Origin: Chamaelirium japonicum
Taxonomy: Eukaryota; Streptophyta; Magnoliopsida; Liliales; Melanthiaceae
DNA: 64,000 nucleotides
Assembly (NCBI GenBank): GCA_947650365.1
Contig: CANTAL010000696.1
Coordinates: 1-64,000, forward strand
Reading direction: 5' to 3'
Shown in pieces: positions 1 through 13,200 of the stretch. Each line of letters starts with the position of its first letter. Positions within the stretch are counted from its first letter, which is position 1. The notes below the pieces were generated by a model. The model was not told the DNA's origin. It saw only the letters and a program-made list of their open reading frames with translations, and made no database searches. The position numbers and the translations under genes are program-made.

Positions 1-300
1 AAGGGGTGGCTACTGGTTGACCTAATAGGTGCGGTTTCCCGCGGTAGATGGCACATTTCCCGCCAAATAGAATCGCCACGTGGCGTCGCCGTTGCGTTTC
101 CCGCCATCCGTTATGTGAATGCAAATGGTCTGCCCCTCCCTCTCTTCCTCATAGTCGGTACCCCCACGTCCCAACCGTCCGTTGCACTCATACACGACAG
201 GTGCATCGCACTCAACCACACCCGGCAAAGAAACGATTGAGATTGACCCGAATCACTGTCGTCCATTTGCCTGCCGGACTGGACTGAGTGAGTGCGTCTG
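1..300. other. No supported gene at left edge
   Basis: Two short overlapping reading frames on opposite strands lie here (22-228 and 48-287). Neither has recognisable composition or motifs. I see no gene; the stretch ends at the target site of the hAT-like MITE that starts at 301. Confidence 0.4.
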
Positions 301-757
301 TAGGGGTGTCAATGGTCGTGTCGTGTCGGGTTCGTGTCGTGCCTAGCTTCAGGTCGTGTCTAAAACCCCTAGACCCCAACCCGACCCGTTTAACTAATCG
401 TGCCTAATTCCTAAACCCGTACCCGACCCATTTATAAACGGGTAGACCTGATAAGGTCCGTTAGATCTGTCTACCACACGGGTCTATTTAGTTGACCCGA
501 TTCGACCCAATCCAACTTGACCCGATAGACTGCTGGTACTACATAATACGGTATCGGATTATGGGTAGACCCGACCCGACCCGTTGAATTTTAAACGGGT
601 CTTATCGGGTCTACTGTGTCCCGACCATAAACCTGGACCCGACCCGTTTATTTCACGGGTCTATTGTATCGAACTGTTTACGACCCAAACCCGTTTAACC
701 CAGGCCCACTAACTTCGTGTCGGGTCTGCCATGTCGGGTCCAAATTTGCCAGCCCTA
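301..757 (+). mobile_element. hAT-like MITE (GGGTCGTG family), copy 1
   Basis: The segment begins TAGGGGTGTCAA and ends TTGCCAGCCCTA, so the termini form imperfect 12-bp inverted repeats. The interior is dense in GACCCG/CGGGTC motifs. The flanking octamers are TGCGTCTG (293-300) and TACATGTG (758-765): 5 of 8 match, and two of three differences are transitions, so the target duplication looks decayed. Three sister copies here have perfect 8-bp duplications (28699, 34769, 58292), which supports the boundary. There is no coding capacity; it must have been moved by a transposase encoded elsewhere. Assignment to the hAT superfamily rests on the 8-bp duplication and the TIR form. Confidence 0.72.
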
Positions 758-929
758 TACATGTGTTCGAGGGTACAGACGATGGGACAGAGAATGGGGG
801 GGGGGGGGGAGACAATTTGGGTTCCGGTTATGTCGAGGATGTTGCCTGGTCCTGCAAGCTTGATCAAATCAACATTATTTACAAAATTTTGACCCTATCC
901 GACTTGATTTGGTCCGAATTTGTCTCACC

Positions 930-1185
930 ATGTATTTATGTTAAAAAAAAGACCTCCAACATTCAAAACCTCTTAAATCACCTAGGGCCCCATATTAAAA
1001 AAAGAAGGCATCAAACACACTTAAACATTCTAAACCTCCATATAAAATACCTAAGGCCTTAATTTAAATAAAACTTTTTACTATAGAGAAAATTTGTTAA
1101 TATTTTTAATACTATTATATTAAGTTTCAAAATTTCTTGTTTCGAGTTTTCGCCTTAGGCCTCAAATTGTATCGAGCCGGCCCTA
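930..1185 (-). mobile_element. Possible hAT element terminus (GGGCCGGC end)
   Basis: The AT-rich stretch ends in GTATCGAGCCGGCCCTA. Read on the minus strand it starts TAGGGCCGGCTCG followed by a GGCCTAAGGC block, which is the form of many plant hAT termini. A similar start (CAGGGCCGGCTTGATC) is at about 27706. No partner terminus or target duplication was found, so this is a fragment at best. Confidence 0.3.
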
Positions 1186-1242
1186 ACTCCCCTACCCCCG
1201 GGCAACTCGATCTTCATCCATTTGAAGCTTCATACAAAAGAG

Positions 1243-1244
<2 letters not shown>

Positions 1245-1300
<56 letters not shown>
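1245..1300. repeat. (TC)28 microsatellite
   Basis: Uninterrupted TC dinucleotides over 56 bp. The Ser-Leu reading frame through it is an artefact of the repeat. Confidence 0.97.
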
Positions 1301-1302
<2 letters not shown>

Positions 1303-1633
1303 GTATAGAGATAGTTTCAGGTAAAAAAAGCTAGCTAGACAATCTACCTACAAACTTGGCAAGAGAATGGGCCACCGTATTTCTTCCATGGGTTTCCCTG
1401 GGTATATGAAGAAACTGACAATTCTCACCTACTTTAAGTAAAGTTTTGCAATCCTGAATGATAGATCGAACTTTTCAAGCCTGTATCAAATCACTATCTT
1501 TGATCGTGTCCACCAGCTTAAGAACATCTCCTTCGATGATGATTTTTGAGTTATGTACTTCAAGGGCCATCTTTATTTTTGGATTTAGTCCCACATAGCC
1601 TGACTCCTAATCAGGGAGACACAAGAAAGATAG
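1301..1633. other. No gene recognised
   Basis: Unique-looking, moderately AT-rich sequence. I see no reading frame, repeat or terminus that can be supported. Confidence 0.4.
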
Positions 1634-2100
1634 TGTTGGGACTCAAAGGCTCCGGCAAACTAGATCCAACCGCCAAGTCCTTCGCGAAATCAGTACCATA
1701 AGAGATTGAGGTCGAGATTCCAGAGATCACACACCATAAGATGATATGCACAAGCACAACAGAGAAATATATGCAGGCAATCAAGGAACAAGATCGATTT
1801 CACTACAGAGATTATAATCACAGGTGGTGGGTCACCTTGTTGATGGACCCCCACACACAATATCTATACATACCTCTACAATCTTAGAACAATCACACAA
1901 TGAAGGCAAGTCCGATTGGAGATACACAAGATAATACTGAACAACATCGTTAGTAGAAAAACCAGAGAAGCACCATCGAGGAACCTAAAGATGATCCGCA
2001 CACTGTACCTTCTTCCTGCCTTCTGCTTCTTCTTCTTCTCTTCTCACAACGGTTGTAACAATCCATCGAGTTAACCTAAAACCCTAACACATCCACTTTA
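1634..2100 (-). mobile_element. LTR-like fragment, minus orientation
   Basis: The plus strand starts TGTTGGGACTC, so the minus strand ends in AGTCCCAACA, a typical LTR terminus. Inside, the minus strand has a TATA-like ACTATAAAGTGG around 2095-2105 followed by a leader-like stretch of several hundred bases. The other terminus and a matching target duplication for GATAG (1629-1633) were not found, so the family and right boundary are open. Confidence 0.33.
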
Positions 2101-3237
2101 TAGTAGGAAAAATATATTAATTAGTTTTTCCAAAATCAGCCTCGTCAAAAATGGACCCGCACTACCTCTATTGATCGTGCACACCACTTTCACATCGTGC
2201 ACATGATGTCTTAAGGTTTTACTCAACCAACTTTCCTACTTATACATCTGTGCGTACGATCTGAAAGTCTTGCGCATGATCTTGTATGGGTATTGCCTTT
2301 TTGCAAGCCAAAACCCAACATAGTCTCTATAGCATGGATATCCTTTTGGATAGGACTAGTGAGAAGGCAGACAACCGGTAAGTGTCTGCCATAAAAACGT
2401 AGATATTCTTGGAGAAATGGTCTTATTGGACCATAAGAGCTTATATGGAGCATGCAAAAGGAGTGATCATAATCCTAAGATGATGATTAAGCTAATTTAT
2501 ATGACTTAAAAATCATGAGAATATTAAAGACTAGATCGAAGAGGTTTTTGCAGTTGTAGTGTTATCTATACTACAAGATAAGGAATAGGAAAATGGTTCG
2601 TGGAACTTCTACCACCCAGATAATTAAATACACGGCCTTTCTTTTATTTGGATTTCTCACATAGCGTTGATTGCTCGGATTCGGTGCCTGCTGGCATCAG
2701 AGCCATCTGGAGAGGGTGCGATTTAATCTAATGTTATGCGGCTTATGCCAGAGTGTAGTATGAGAGCATGCCAAAGATAATCGACGATTAATATTCCAAT
2801 CGAGTGCTATACTAATAAAGATAGGATTGATCTATCTAGGTTGACCAATTCAAATAAGGCTCATGTGATTGCCGAAAAACTTGGGAATTAACATTCAGTA
2901 AAGTTTTGAATGCCTCAATTAAGAGGAATTGAAAATTCCTATTAGGCGTGTTGGGAAAACCTATGTTGAAAAGCAATAGTGATTCATAATATTGCGCAAT
3001 TTTTTTTTAAGCATGGACAAGTCTTAAGCAACAAAATACACTTATAAAAAATGACTAACAATTTTCACATGTTTTGGCACAAACCTGCCAACTTATGTGT
3101 CACCTAGCCCAAGGGTACTCCTCCATTATTTGAATTAACGAGGTTGTAAAACTCACTCTCTAAATATCACTAGGGAATGAATTCATCAAAAGATTAAACT
3201 CTCGAAATAATATATTGAGATAAACTCATGCATCACC
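2101..3237. other. No gene recognised
   Basis: AT-rich sequence with only one short minus reading frame (2223-2453) and no recognisable motif. It may contain decayed retroelement sequence; nothing more can be supported. Confidence 0.4.
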
Positions 3238-3758
3238 TGATGGAATTAGAGCGCGCAACGGAAGAGATTCACGTGATTAATAACTACGGATCGAGTCTCA
3301 TGCAATCTTACAATCTAGAAGATGAACTATATGGATTCTAATAAATAAAAGTGTGCATTCATACAATCTAAGGACTACTTTGATTTTTACCTCACAAATC
3401 GTTGCTTGTGGTGGAAAATCCCGGATGAAGATAATCATGAAGAAGAACCTCATATCCCTCTTAAAGTATCGCCTATTCATCTTCTCATAACGGTGATGGT
3501 AGACCTGTGGTAGCCTTCTTTAATCACGTTGTTCTTCGTCTTCCTCGCCGAAAAGCCCTCGACTCCATGTGCATGTCCATGGCCAAAACCCTCTTTTCTT
3601 CTCATCCCTTTTTTCTCCATTTTTCAATCTTAGTGTTTGCATAGACCTTTTATATGGTTGGCCCCTCCTAAGCAACCCAAAGGAATCGGACACCCAAAAG
3701 GAGAGAGAGAAAGAGAGGAGACCTAGCGGCCCGCCTCTCCTATCCCCAAAAGGCAATA

Positions 3759-3761
<3 letters not shown>

Positions 3762-3833
<72 letters not shown>
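3762..3833. repeat. (TC)36 microsatellite
   Basis: Seventy-two bases of uninterrupted TC, lying inside the copia LTR. Confidence 0.97.
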
Positions 3834-3835
<2 letters not shown>

Positions 3836-3893
3836 CTTTGACCAACCTCTCATATGGAGAGAAACAAGGGGTTAGGCACCCCACTAGGTCAAA

Positions 3894-4234
3894 TGATACA
3901 AACCCGATTGTTTTTCCAAAAGCTCCAAAGCTATTGAAGATCGAGCTCGGTAGCTATTTAGGCACATAGCATACTACCACGTTTTCACGACCGACGTCCT
4001 CATTGGCGCACTCTATCGACATTGGACCGATGGTAGCCCTTTCCCTTTTTGGCAACTTCCACTGACCTAGCAGTATTTTAATCTAGCCTATAGGTCACCC
4101 CTTTTGGGATTCGAACCTTGGATGTGGGGCTGGCTCCGATACCAAATGTTACGAACCCGATCGTTTTTCCAAAAGCTCTAAAGTTGTTGGAGATCGGGCT
4201 CAATAACTATTTAGGCACATAACATAATGACTCA
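3894..4234 (-). mobile_element. TRIM/SMART-like mini retrotransposon
   Basis: Two direct copies of ~85 bp, starting TGATACAAACCCGATTG at 3894 and TGTTACGAACCCGATCG at 4147, share the blocks TTTTTCCAAAAGCTC(T/C)AAAG and CTATTTAGGCACATA. Just left of the second copy the plus strand reads GGCTCCGATACCA (4132-4144). On the minus strand this is TGGTATCGGAGCC, an initiator-Met tRNA primer-binding site two bases after an LTR ending in TAACA. The layout is LTR, ~165 bp non-coding interior, LTR, in minus orientation, as in plant TRIM/SMART elements. No target duplication is preserved. Confidence 0.6.
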
Positions 4235-5689
4235 TTGTGTGGCTGGCCCCCTTGAAGAGAGAGAGAATCTAGAGGTCGGCCACCCCTTAGAGAAATCTTT
4301 CCATGTGTGGTTGGCCTCCTATAATGAGGAGTGAAAAGGGGAACACCTTCTCGTGACTTCCTTCCATATTAAGTTAGCTCACACTGATTGATGAGAGATC
4401 TCCTTCCATATATGGAATCGAACTTATGGCACATACATGATGATAAAGTCACCCTCCTAGTACATGAATGCATTCACACTCTTAAACTAAGCCTACTTAT
4501 TTTACGAAGTCTTGACCCGCTTTAGAGGATCCATGTGGTCCCACATGTGGTGTCAATTAAAAAATCCTAGTCATACTAGGACTCTCACTGAAGATAGTAA
4601 CTGGAAGGAACCGTCAGGTCTCCTAATAGAAGCCTCGCTTCTAGTAACTCCTAGCCCTACATGTGCCATGTGTACTTAGTCATTATGGTGTTACCCATGT
4701 CCAGGAATCCTATTTACACCAGGAGTACTAGGTTATCTCGACTGTATGAAGAGGCTAGGAGTTGAAACAGTTTGGGTCCTCGATGACTTTGGCTCCAACT
4801 AGACTTATGGTCCTAGTCATTCTATGACTTAGGCTAAGTTCCAGTTAGCCATGGCTACAACAACTACTAAGCCATGACTACACTCTGAAGTCACTGAAAA
4901 TTACACGAGTACCCATCTCCATAACCCTTCCTTCCGATGTCCGTGAAGCTATCTCCGATCATAGACTAACCCTCCTGGTATAACTCACCCGCTTGAGTCT
5001 CAATTTTCCAAATCCTTGTGATCAACATCTCTACTTTAGAATCATCTAATCAGACCTAATGATTAGCCTTTCAAGGTAGTTGCTCAAGGTGACACCTAAC
5101 TCCCTTTAGGGAGTAATAAATTTCCACAGCATGCATGCATTCCCAAATATTCAATGCAGGTTGGCTAATCTACACAGGTTTTGACATATTATAGTTCTCA
5201 CTGATGGCATGTTAAAACGATAAGAATCGAATCCATTGTCTATATAACATCTGTGAATTTAAGGTTTAGTTAACTAGTAGAAGAGTGACGAAGGTCTTTG
5301 TGACAGCTTATTAAACTCGGTCCACTCTCTTTATTATGTTCAGTGTACTCAAAGCACATTAGCACTCATGCAGAGTCAACTAATCTAATGATCGAGACAT
5401 ACCATCTCTCTGTTACGAGAATAGACCAGCGTGTTATGGTCTTTGCAAAACAGGTGTCTATGCCGGTAACTGACTGTGAACTTATAAGGTGTGTATGATG
5501 CACTCATATCTTTTGTGTGTGGATCTCATCAAAACACCTGAGTCACCTAAAACACACCTCAGTGGACTAGCTAGTGGTTTGTTTAAGAAGAAAAAAGATA
5601 TAATAACTTATTATTCAGAACTAATAACAAAATACATAAGTAAAAGGCATTTAAGAACACCCAAACCTAACAATCTCCCACTTATTCTA

Positions 5690-6098
5690 AATGCCAAACT
5701 ATCTCTCATTCCTAATCTCCACCTCTCTAGATGACACTCAAAGGCCTTTGTCGAAAGAGCCTTCGTGAAGGAATCTGCTACATTATTGGTCGAGTCCACC
5801 TGATTACATCGATCTCTATGCGCTTAGATAACTTTCTAATTATATGATATTTCTGCTCCATGTACTTCCCCATTGAGTGATCACTTGGTTCCTCTGCTTG
5901 TGCTATAGTCACATTGTCATAAAAAACATAGTGCAATGCTACATTAATGAAACCACTACAAGCTCCAAGAAGAACTTCATGATCCAAACTTCTTCTTTTT
6001 CTACCTCTGATGTGGCCATGTATTCAGCTTCTATGGTAGAGCTTGCTATGCACTTCTGCTTCACACTCCTCCAATTAATGGACTTAGACTTCTAGAGT
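5690..6098 (-). pseudogene. Ty1-copia RNase H C-terminal remnant
   Basis: Minus-strand frames over this stretch spell the end of a copia polyprotein: an EAEYMATSE active-site region around 6020-6050, then AQAEEPSDHSMGKYMEQKYH, then a tail with NVADSFTKALSTKAFE. Several frameshifts and stops break it. It would be the RNase H that degrades the RNA strand during reverse transcription. The rest of pol is missing to the right of ~6100, so this is a truncated element whose 3' LTR is the 3238-5672 segment. Confidence 0.8.
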
Positions 6099-6100
6099 CT

Positions 6101-6724
6101 GGATCCATCTAAAAATTTGAGTCAGTGTAGTCCATTGTGAGTGTAATGAGAGTGCGATAGTGTATTTAAAAGGGGTATTTTTTTTTTTAAGAAAAAATAT
6201 GAAAAAGTTGTGAGGAATTACTATTAGCCTTGTTATATAAACCATGTTTTGCTCTTATTTCATCCCTTCCCCTCACACGCACATTCTCTCTCTCTCGATG
6301 TTGGTAGTGGCAGTGACGACAGCGATGATCCCGACGGTGGCCAATGATGATGATGTTGGGGTCACTGGTCCATCGGGGAAAAGCCGGGTGCTGCCGCCAG
6401 AGCCGGTGCTGATGTCAAAGGTTACCGATCAATTGTGCTTTGCCACAGAAGGTGGCTGATGTTGTGTCGACATGCACGAGCATTATATATATATATATAT
6501 AAGGGAGGATAGTTGGACAAATAACTGCTATGATCTATTATGGGTTATTCGGGGGTGATAAGTGGCAGCTGTGATCTATATGGAGGGTTAGGATTAGTGC
6601 AATTCACCTAGAGAGGGGAAGAAAGAAACATATGATTTGAGATTTTTTGTAAAAAATATATATAACAAAAAAATATTTGAGGGGTTTTTTGTAAAAATAG
6701 GGACATTGTTGGAAATAACATGAT

Positions 6725-6726
<2 letters not shown>
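6101..6726. other. No gene recognised
   Basis: Contains a short (TA)n run near 6483-6500 and a 71-codon frame (6244-6459) with no recognisable motif. Nothing else can be supported. Confidence 0.4.
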
Positions 6727-6805
<79 letters not shown>

Positions 6806-6822
6806 ATATATATATATATATA
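6727..6822. repeat. (CT)n then (TA)n compound microsatellite
   Basis: CT repeats run to about 6802 with one CTAT interruption and pass directly into a short (TA)n tract that abuts the left arm of the foldback element. Confidence 0.95.
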
Positions 6823-8526
<1,704 letters not shown>

Positions 8527-9843
8527 TAGGGGTGCAACTCAGGTCGGGTTGGTTCGGGTTTGAGCTAAACCGAAACCGACCCAAAAGTAATTGGTTCTAC
8601 TATTTTCTAACCCAACCCGAACCAAATCGGATTGGTCCGGGTCGGTTCTCGAGTCTGATTTAAACTAGAGGTGCAACTCGGGTCGGATTGGCGAGAACCC
8701 TAGATCTATCGGCATCCAAAGCAAGAGTTGCAATCAATTAATCTTTTCACTCGTGCCCTTTAGGTCTTTAGCTTTTATTTAGTCGGACCATATTTTAGTC
8801 GGATCCCACCTCAAAGTTCGAATTTTGGAACAAATATTTTCAAATTTTTTGACGAGTAGCAATAATCAAGCTCGGTGGCAGCTGGGCTCCAATCCCACCA
8901 TTACCATAAAGCATCCATTCATGGAGTAGCAAATTCATTCATATATCAGTAGCAACAACATGATCAAGGTGATACAATAGCATATTCATTTACTTATCAA
9001 ACAACCCAACATAAAATTCTAACTTTCATACAAAAAAGGACACAAAATGCTAACTTATGTTATATTTCTATGTTGGTCAAAGGTAAAACACACTATAAGA
9101 TTGGAATTGAATTCTCTGATCAAAGTGGTGTTTGACTATTTGGGATCATCCCTTCTCGGCTTCTTTTGTTAGTCTTTAAAAGAAGCAATTTCTTTTTTTT
9201 AAAAAAGATTTATAAGTAATCCCATATTTATAATCCCAACTAATTAATCCTAGATTTATAATTCAAACAATTAGCCCATAAACCTAACTAATCAATCCCA
9301 GATTTATAATTGTTAGCTTTCAAGGAAAAGACAGATGGATTACCTCCGATTTTGAAACCACAGCTAGCCAGCCATGTATTTCTGCGTGGAGCTCACAACC
9401 TCATTTTTAGGTTTTGGTTGGCGGATGCGAATCCCTGCATCGAGCGTACATCAGAGAAGTCGAAGGCGATTAAGTGAAGCTTAGCCCCTTTCGGCTTCTT
9501 CTAATTGGACCAAAATCGCAACGGAACCGTGCAAGGAAGAGGCAATCGTCGAAAATTACACTCGGCAGAGAACTGGAGTCGTTCCCGTCACTCGAGATCT
9601 AGTTGGGCCGAATCATCGGCTTTTTTTTATTCACCCGCGAGTTGCAACTTGGCTAGGCTGGGCTGAGGGCCTGAGGCAGGATGAAGGGTTGGTCTGGGCC
9701 GTAGGGCTGTGGGTTTTGGCTGGGGCGGGTTGTTACTCTTAAGAGACTAGATCCGCCCATGCGTCATACCATTTTTTATGTACAACCCATTTAGTTCGGG
9801 TTGGTTCGGTTCTCGGGTTTACCCGACCCAAGTTGCACACCTA
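8527..9843 (+). mobile_element. hAT-like non-autonomous element, 1.3 kb
   Basis: Starts TAGGGGTGCAACT and ends AGTTGCACACCTA, imperfect inverted termini; both sub-ends carry GGTCGG/CCGACC and GGTTCGG blocks. The flanking octamers are ATATTCAT (8519-8526) and ATACTCAT (9844-9851), 7 of 8 identical, a good hAT-size target duplication. A second start-like sequence (AGAGGTGCAACTCGGGTCGG) at about 8668 suggests an internal duplication or nested copy. There is no transposase frame. The termini differ from the TAGGGSTGKCAA copies elsewhere, so this is a related but separate family. Confidence 0.75.
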
Positions 9844-10039
9844 ATACTCATGCAACATGTGAGCATGCATTTTGGTGCTTTTTTTTTTTTTTGGGTGGGA
9901 ATGTATTTTGGTGCTTATGTTCAAATATAGATTTGTAAAAATTCCAACCTAACATTTCCTAATTCCACTTCTAGCTTTAAATATACAAAATTATAAATTT
10001 AGAAAATTTATAAACCGCATTATTTTCTTCGGGGGACTC
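9844..10039. other. No gene recognised
   Basis: AT-rich spacer between the hAT-like element and the left inverted arm around the LINE, with a poly(T) run at about 9881. Confidence 0.4.
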
Positions 10040-10168
10040 AGTGATAGGTTCTTGGAATAAGTTTCATTTCACTTTAAGGATACAAAAACTTTTGTTTTAC
10101 AGTTCCTGGACAAGAAACACTTTGTACAATAAGTTCTATGTTACTCTTTTTGATCCGAATTGTTACTC
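10040..10168 (+). repeat. Left arm of inverted repeat flanking the LINE
   Basis: Read in reverse complement, this stretch aligns along its length with sequence on the far side of the LINE (33075-33145 continuing at 33731-33815). Shared blocks are AAAAGAGTAA, a (T/C)TTG block, TATCCTTAA and AGAACCTAT. I judge about two thirds of positions to match by eye. The pair is best read as two arms of an older terminal-inverted-repeat element into which the LINE inserted. Confidence 0.45.
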
Positions 10169-10201
10169 TTTTTTTTTTTGTAGGAACTAGGGGGGTTCTA
10201 T

Positions 10202-13200
10202 TCATGGCGCCCCAGCCCTCGAAACCGGAGTGACCTTATGATTATTAAACTGTCTCATCTTTGAAGATACCAGAGACGAAATACAATCATGAATAGAAAA
10301 GGAAGAGAATTTGACCCACTCTCTGAGCGCATACTTAGCTAAGGCATCAGCACAACTATTCTGGTCCCTCTTGACATGGAAAAATAGGCACACCGAGAAA
10401 GAACGAGAGATAATCTTGCAGTCAGTTACGATATTATGTATCTGCCATGGTGGAGAGATATCTCCATCCAACAGGATGTCGATGAGGACTTGATTGTCGC
10501 CTTCCACAGACACCATGGAGGCATCAAGTTTGCAGAGGGCTTGCAACCCAACAAGGATAGCACGAGATTCAATCTCGAGCACTTCGCAGGCCTTGAAGAC
10601 GGCCCCTTCAGAGTACACGTGGACTCCATCACTATTACGAATGATAATATCGATGGCTGACAATGATTCACCTATTGCTTCATCCACATTAACTTTCAGC
10701 GTTCCAATATCCGGCGGCAACCAATGAGAAGGATGAGGTGCCGGACCCCTGAGGAGGCCAAATCTAGAGAAGTCCCTAAAGAGGAGGTTAGAAGTCATGA
10801 TAACTAGATCTGGTCTTGGCCTTACTCGATCAAAAATCCATCGGTTCATTGCCTTCCAGATGTTCCAGAGTATGATAGTTGCATAGCTGAACGGAGTCAC
10901 CTTAGATAATTGAGGGGACAGAAGCAGGTTGATTCATTGTTCCAAGGATCATTGTGGCCCATCTGTGTGTAATTGCAGATCTGACCCAAACCAAACCGCT
11001 CGAGCAAAGGGGCAGTGAAAGAAAAGGTACACATCAGATTCCTCCTCCTCTTTACATAGGGAACAAGCCTTGTCCACATGAGGAAGGTGGGAAGCAATTC
11101 TCTTCAAAGTGGGAAGGCAACCCCGCAGTGCCCGCCAGACGAACATTAGGGCCTTTGGCAAACAGTCCTTAACCTTCCATAGAGCTTTCCAATTGATATT
11201 CAGTCGAATGGTCGAAGATGAGGCCTCATTGAGTCTAGCAAAAAGGGACCAATAGGTCGACTTAACAGTGAACCGCCTGTTTGAGGACGAGGTCCACAAC
11301 ATATTGTCCGGGTCCGGAGATATGGCTAGGTGGATCTGAAGAATCGCCTCAATTTCAAGATTATGAAGTCCAAGGTTGACTAGTTGATTATATCTCCAGG
11401 ACCTAGAAATGGGATCAATAAGATCTGACACATAGGGATCACTCCCCTCTCTACTCGAGCTAAAGATGGCTTGGCCTAGGAGACCTGGAACCCATATTGT
11501 TCGCCCCAAACCTTAATGGAGGAACCATCTCCCACTCTCCAACATGTGTACGGTTGGATTAGGTCCCTACCCTTTAATAGACTACACCAAGTCCCCGAGT
11601 CGCCCGTCTTTGGCATGACAGTCCAGAAATCTGCAGATCTCATATACTTATTGGCGAGAACACGTACCCACCAATAATCTGGGTTCTTCAAGAGGCCCAG
11701 GCCATCTTCATGATAAGAGCTTGATTGACAACTGCAATATCCCGAAATCCCAGGCCCCCTTCCAACTTTGGTTTGAAAAAATGATTCCAACCCACCAAGT
11801 AGAGATGCCTTCTATCGAGCTCAAATCCCCACCAAAAATCATGTTGGATAGCATTTAATTTATCTGTGATAGCTTTTGGGATTAGCATAGTAGACATGAA
11901 AAAATAGAGGATAGTGGATAAACTGGATTGGAGGAGCACGGATCTGCCGGCATGCGATAGGGTCTTCGACTTCCAGCCTTTTAGTTTAGATTTTTTTTTT
12001 TCAAGGAATGAGAATGCTTTAACTTTAGACCTGCCGATCGAAGAAGAGTGGGGATCCTAGATAAATCTCGTCTTGCTTCATGATTGCCACCCCCAATTTA
12101 TTGGCAATAGTATTCTGATGTACTCGAGCAAGGTTGCGAGAGAAAGTAATCTTGGATTTAGTATAGTTGACTAGTTGCCCGGACTATCCACAATAGCGAT
12201 CAAGAATAGAAATAATACACTCAATCTCCTGCCCCACAGCTCTGCCAAATATAAGAATATCATCAGCATAAATAAGATGAGAGATGTTTTCGCCCTGCTT
12301 ATCGATCCGGATGCCGTGAATGATATGTTGCTCTTCATAGTGATAGATCATGCGAGAGAGGACTTCAGAGCAAAGTAAAAATAAGTACGGAGAGAGCGGG
12401 CAACCCTAACGAAGGCCCCGCTGAGCTTGGATGAAACCTTCTGGTGAACCGTTGATGAGGACAGAGAAAGTGACATTTGATATGCAGGCATGGATTAAGG
12501 CAATGAAGCTCCTAGATAAGCCAAGAGCTGATAAGATTGGTATGATGAAGCTCCATTCCACTCGATCATAAGCCTTAGCCATATCTAGTTTTAAAACATA
12601 GTACCCTCTTCTACCAGTTGTGCGACGGATAGTAGCAAGAGCTTCTTGGGCTATGATGATGTTATCCCCAATATTTCTCTCTTCCACGAACGCATTCTGA
12701 TTTTTCGAGTTGCATTTGGAGAGGAGGGGGTTGGGCCTGTTTGCTAAGATTTTGGAGCAAGTCTTATAAATCACATTGCAGAGGCTTATGGGGCGAAAGT
12801 CACCAGGTGATTCAGCCATCTTCTTTTCGGGGATGAGTGACAGAAAAGTGGAGTTTAGGTGTGAGGGCATGAATTTGGTAAGAAAAAAACCCCGCACAGC
12901 CACAGAAACATCAGAACCCAGCACAGACCAACCCGCGCGCCTTATAGAATCCAAGTATCCAACTATCAGGCCGTCAGGGCCCGGGGACTTGAGATTATGC
13001 ATGCCAAAAACTGTCTTCCAAATTTATTCCATGTCCGGGATGGCAGCTAACCTGGCGTTGTCCTCATTGGTGATGACCGACCGAAAACCGTAATTCTCAA
13101 GATCAGCCTGGAGCGGAGAGGATGAGGTGAAGAGCTCGGAAAAATAGTCTTCAAAAATCTGGGTGATCTCCTTTGACTCAGAGCACCAGATATTAGCATG

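Larger units (their letters stand above)
3238..5672 (-). mobile_element. Ty1-copia 3' LTR (minus strand), with insertions
   Basis: The right end reads CCTAACA followed by ATCTCCCACTT. On the minus strand this is a copia polypurine tract (AAGTGGGAGAT) directly followed by TGTTAGG, the usual 3' LTR junction. The proposed left end, TGATGGAATTAGAGCGCGC, is on the minus strand an LTR end of the type ...CTCTAATTCCATCA. The RNase H tail of the same element lies immediately to the right (to 6098), in the expected order. The ~2.4 kb length includes a TRIM (3894-4234) and a CT microsatellite. The right boundary is firm; the left is inferred. Confidence 0.5.

Noticed and set aside
4100-4144. tRNA gene suggested by GGTTCGAATCC and a CCA-like end
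   Set aside because: No acceptor or anticodon stems can be drawn; the segment is the interior and primer site of a TRIM.
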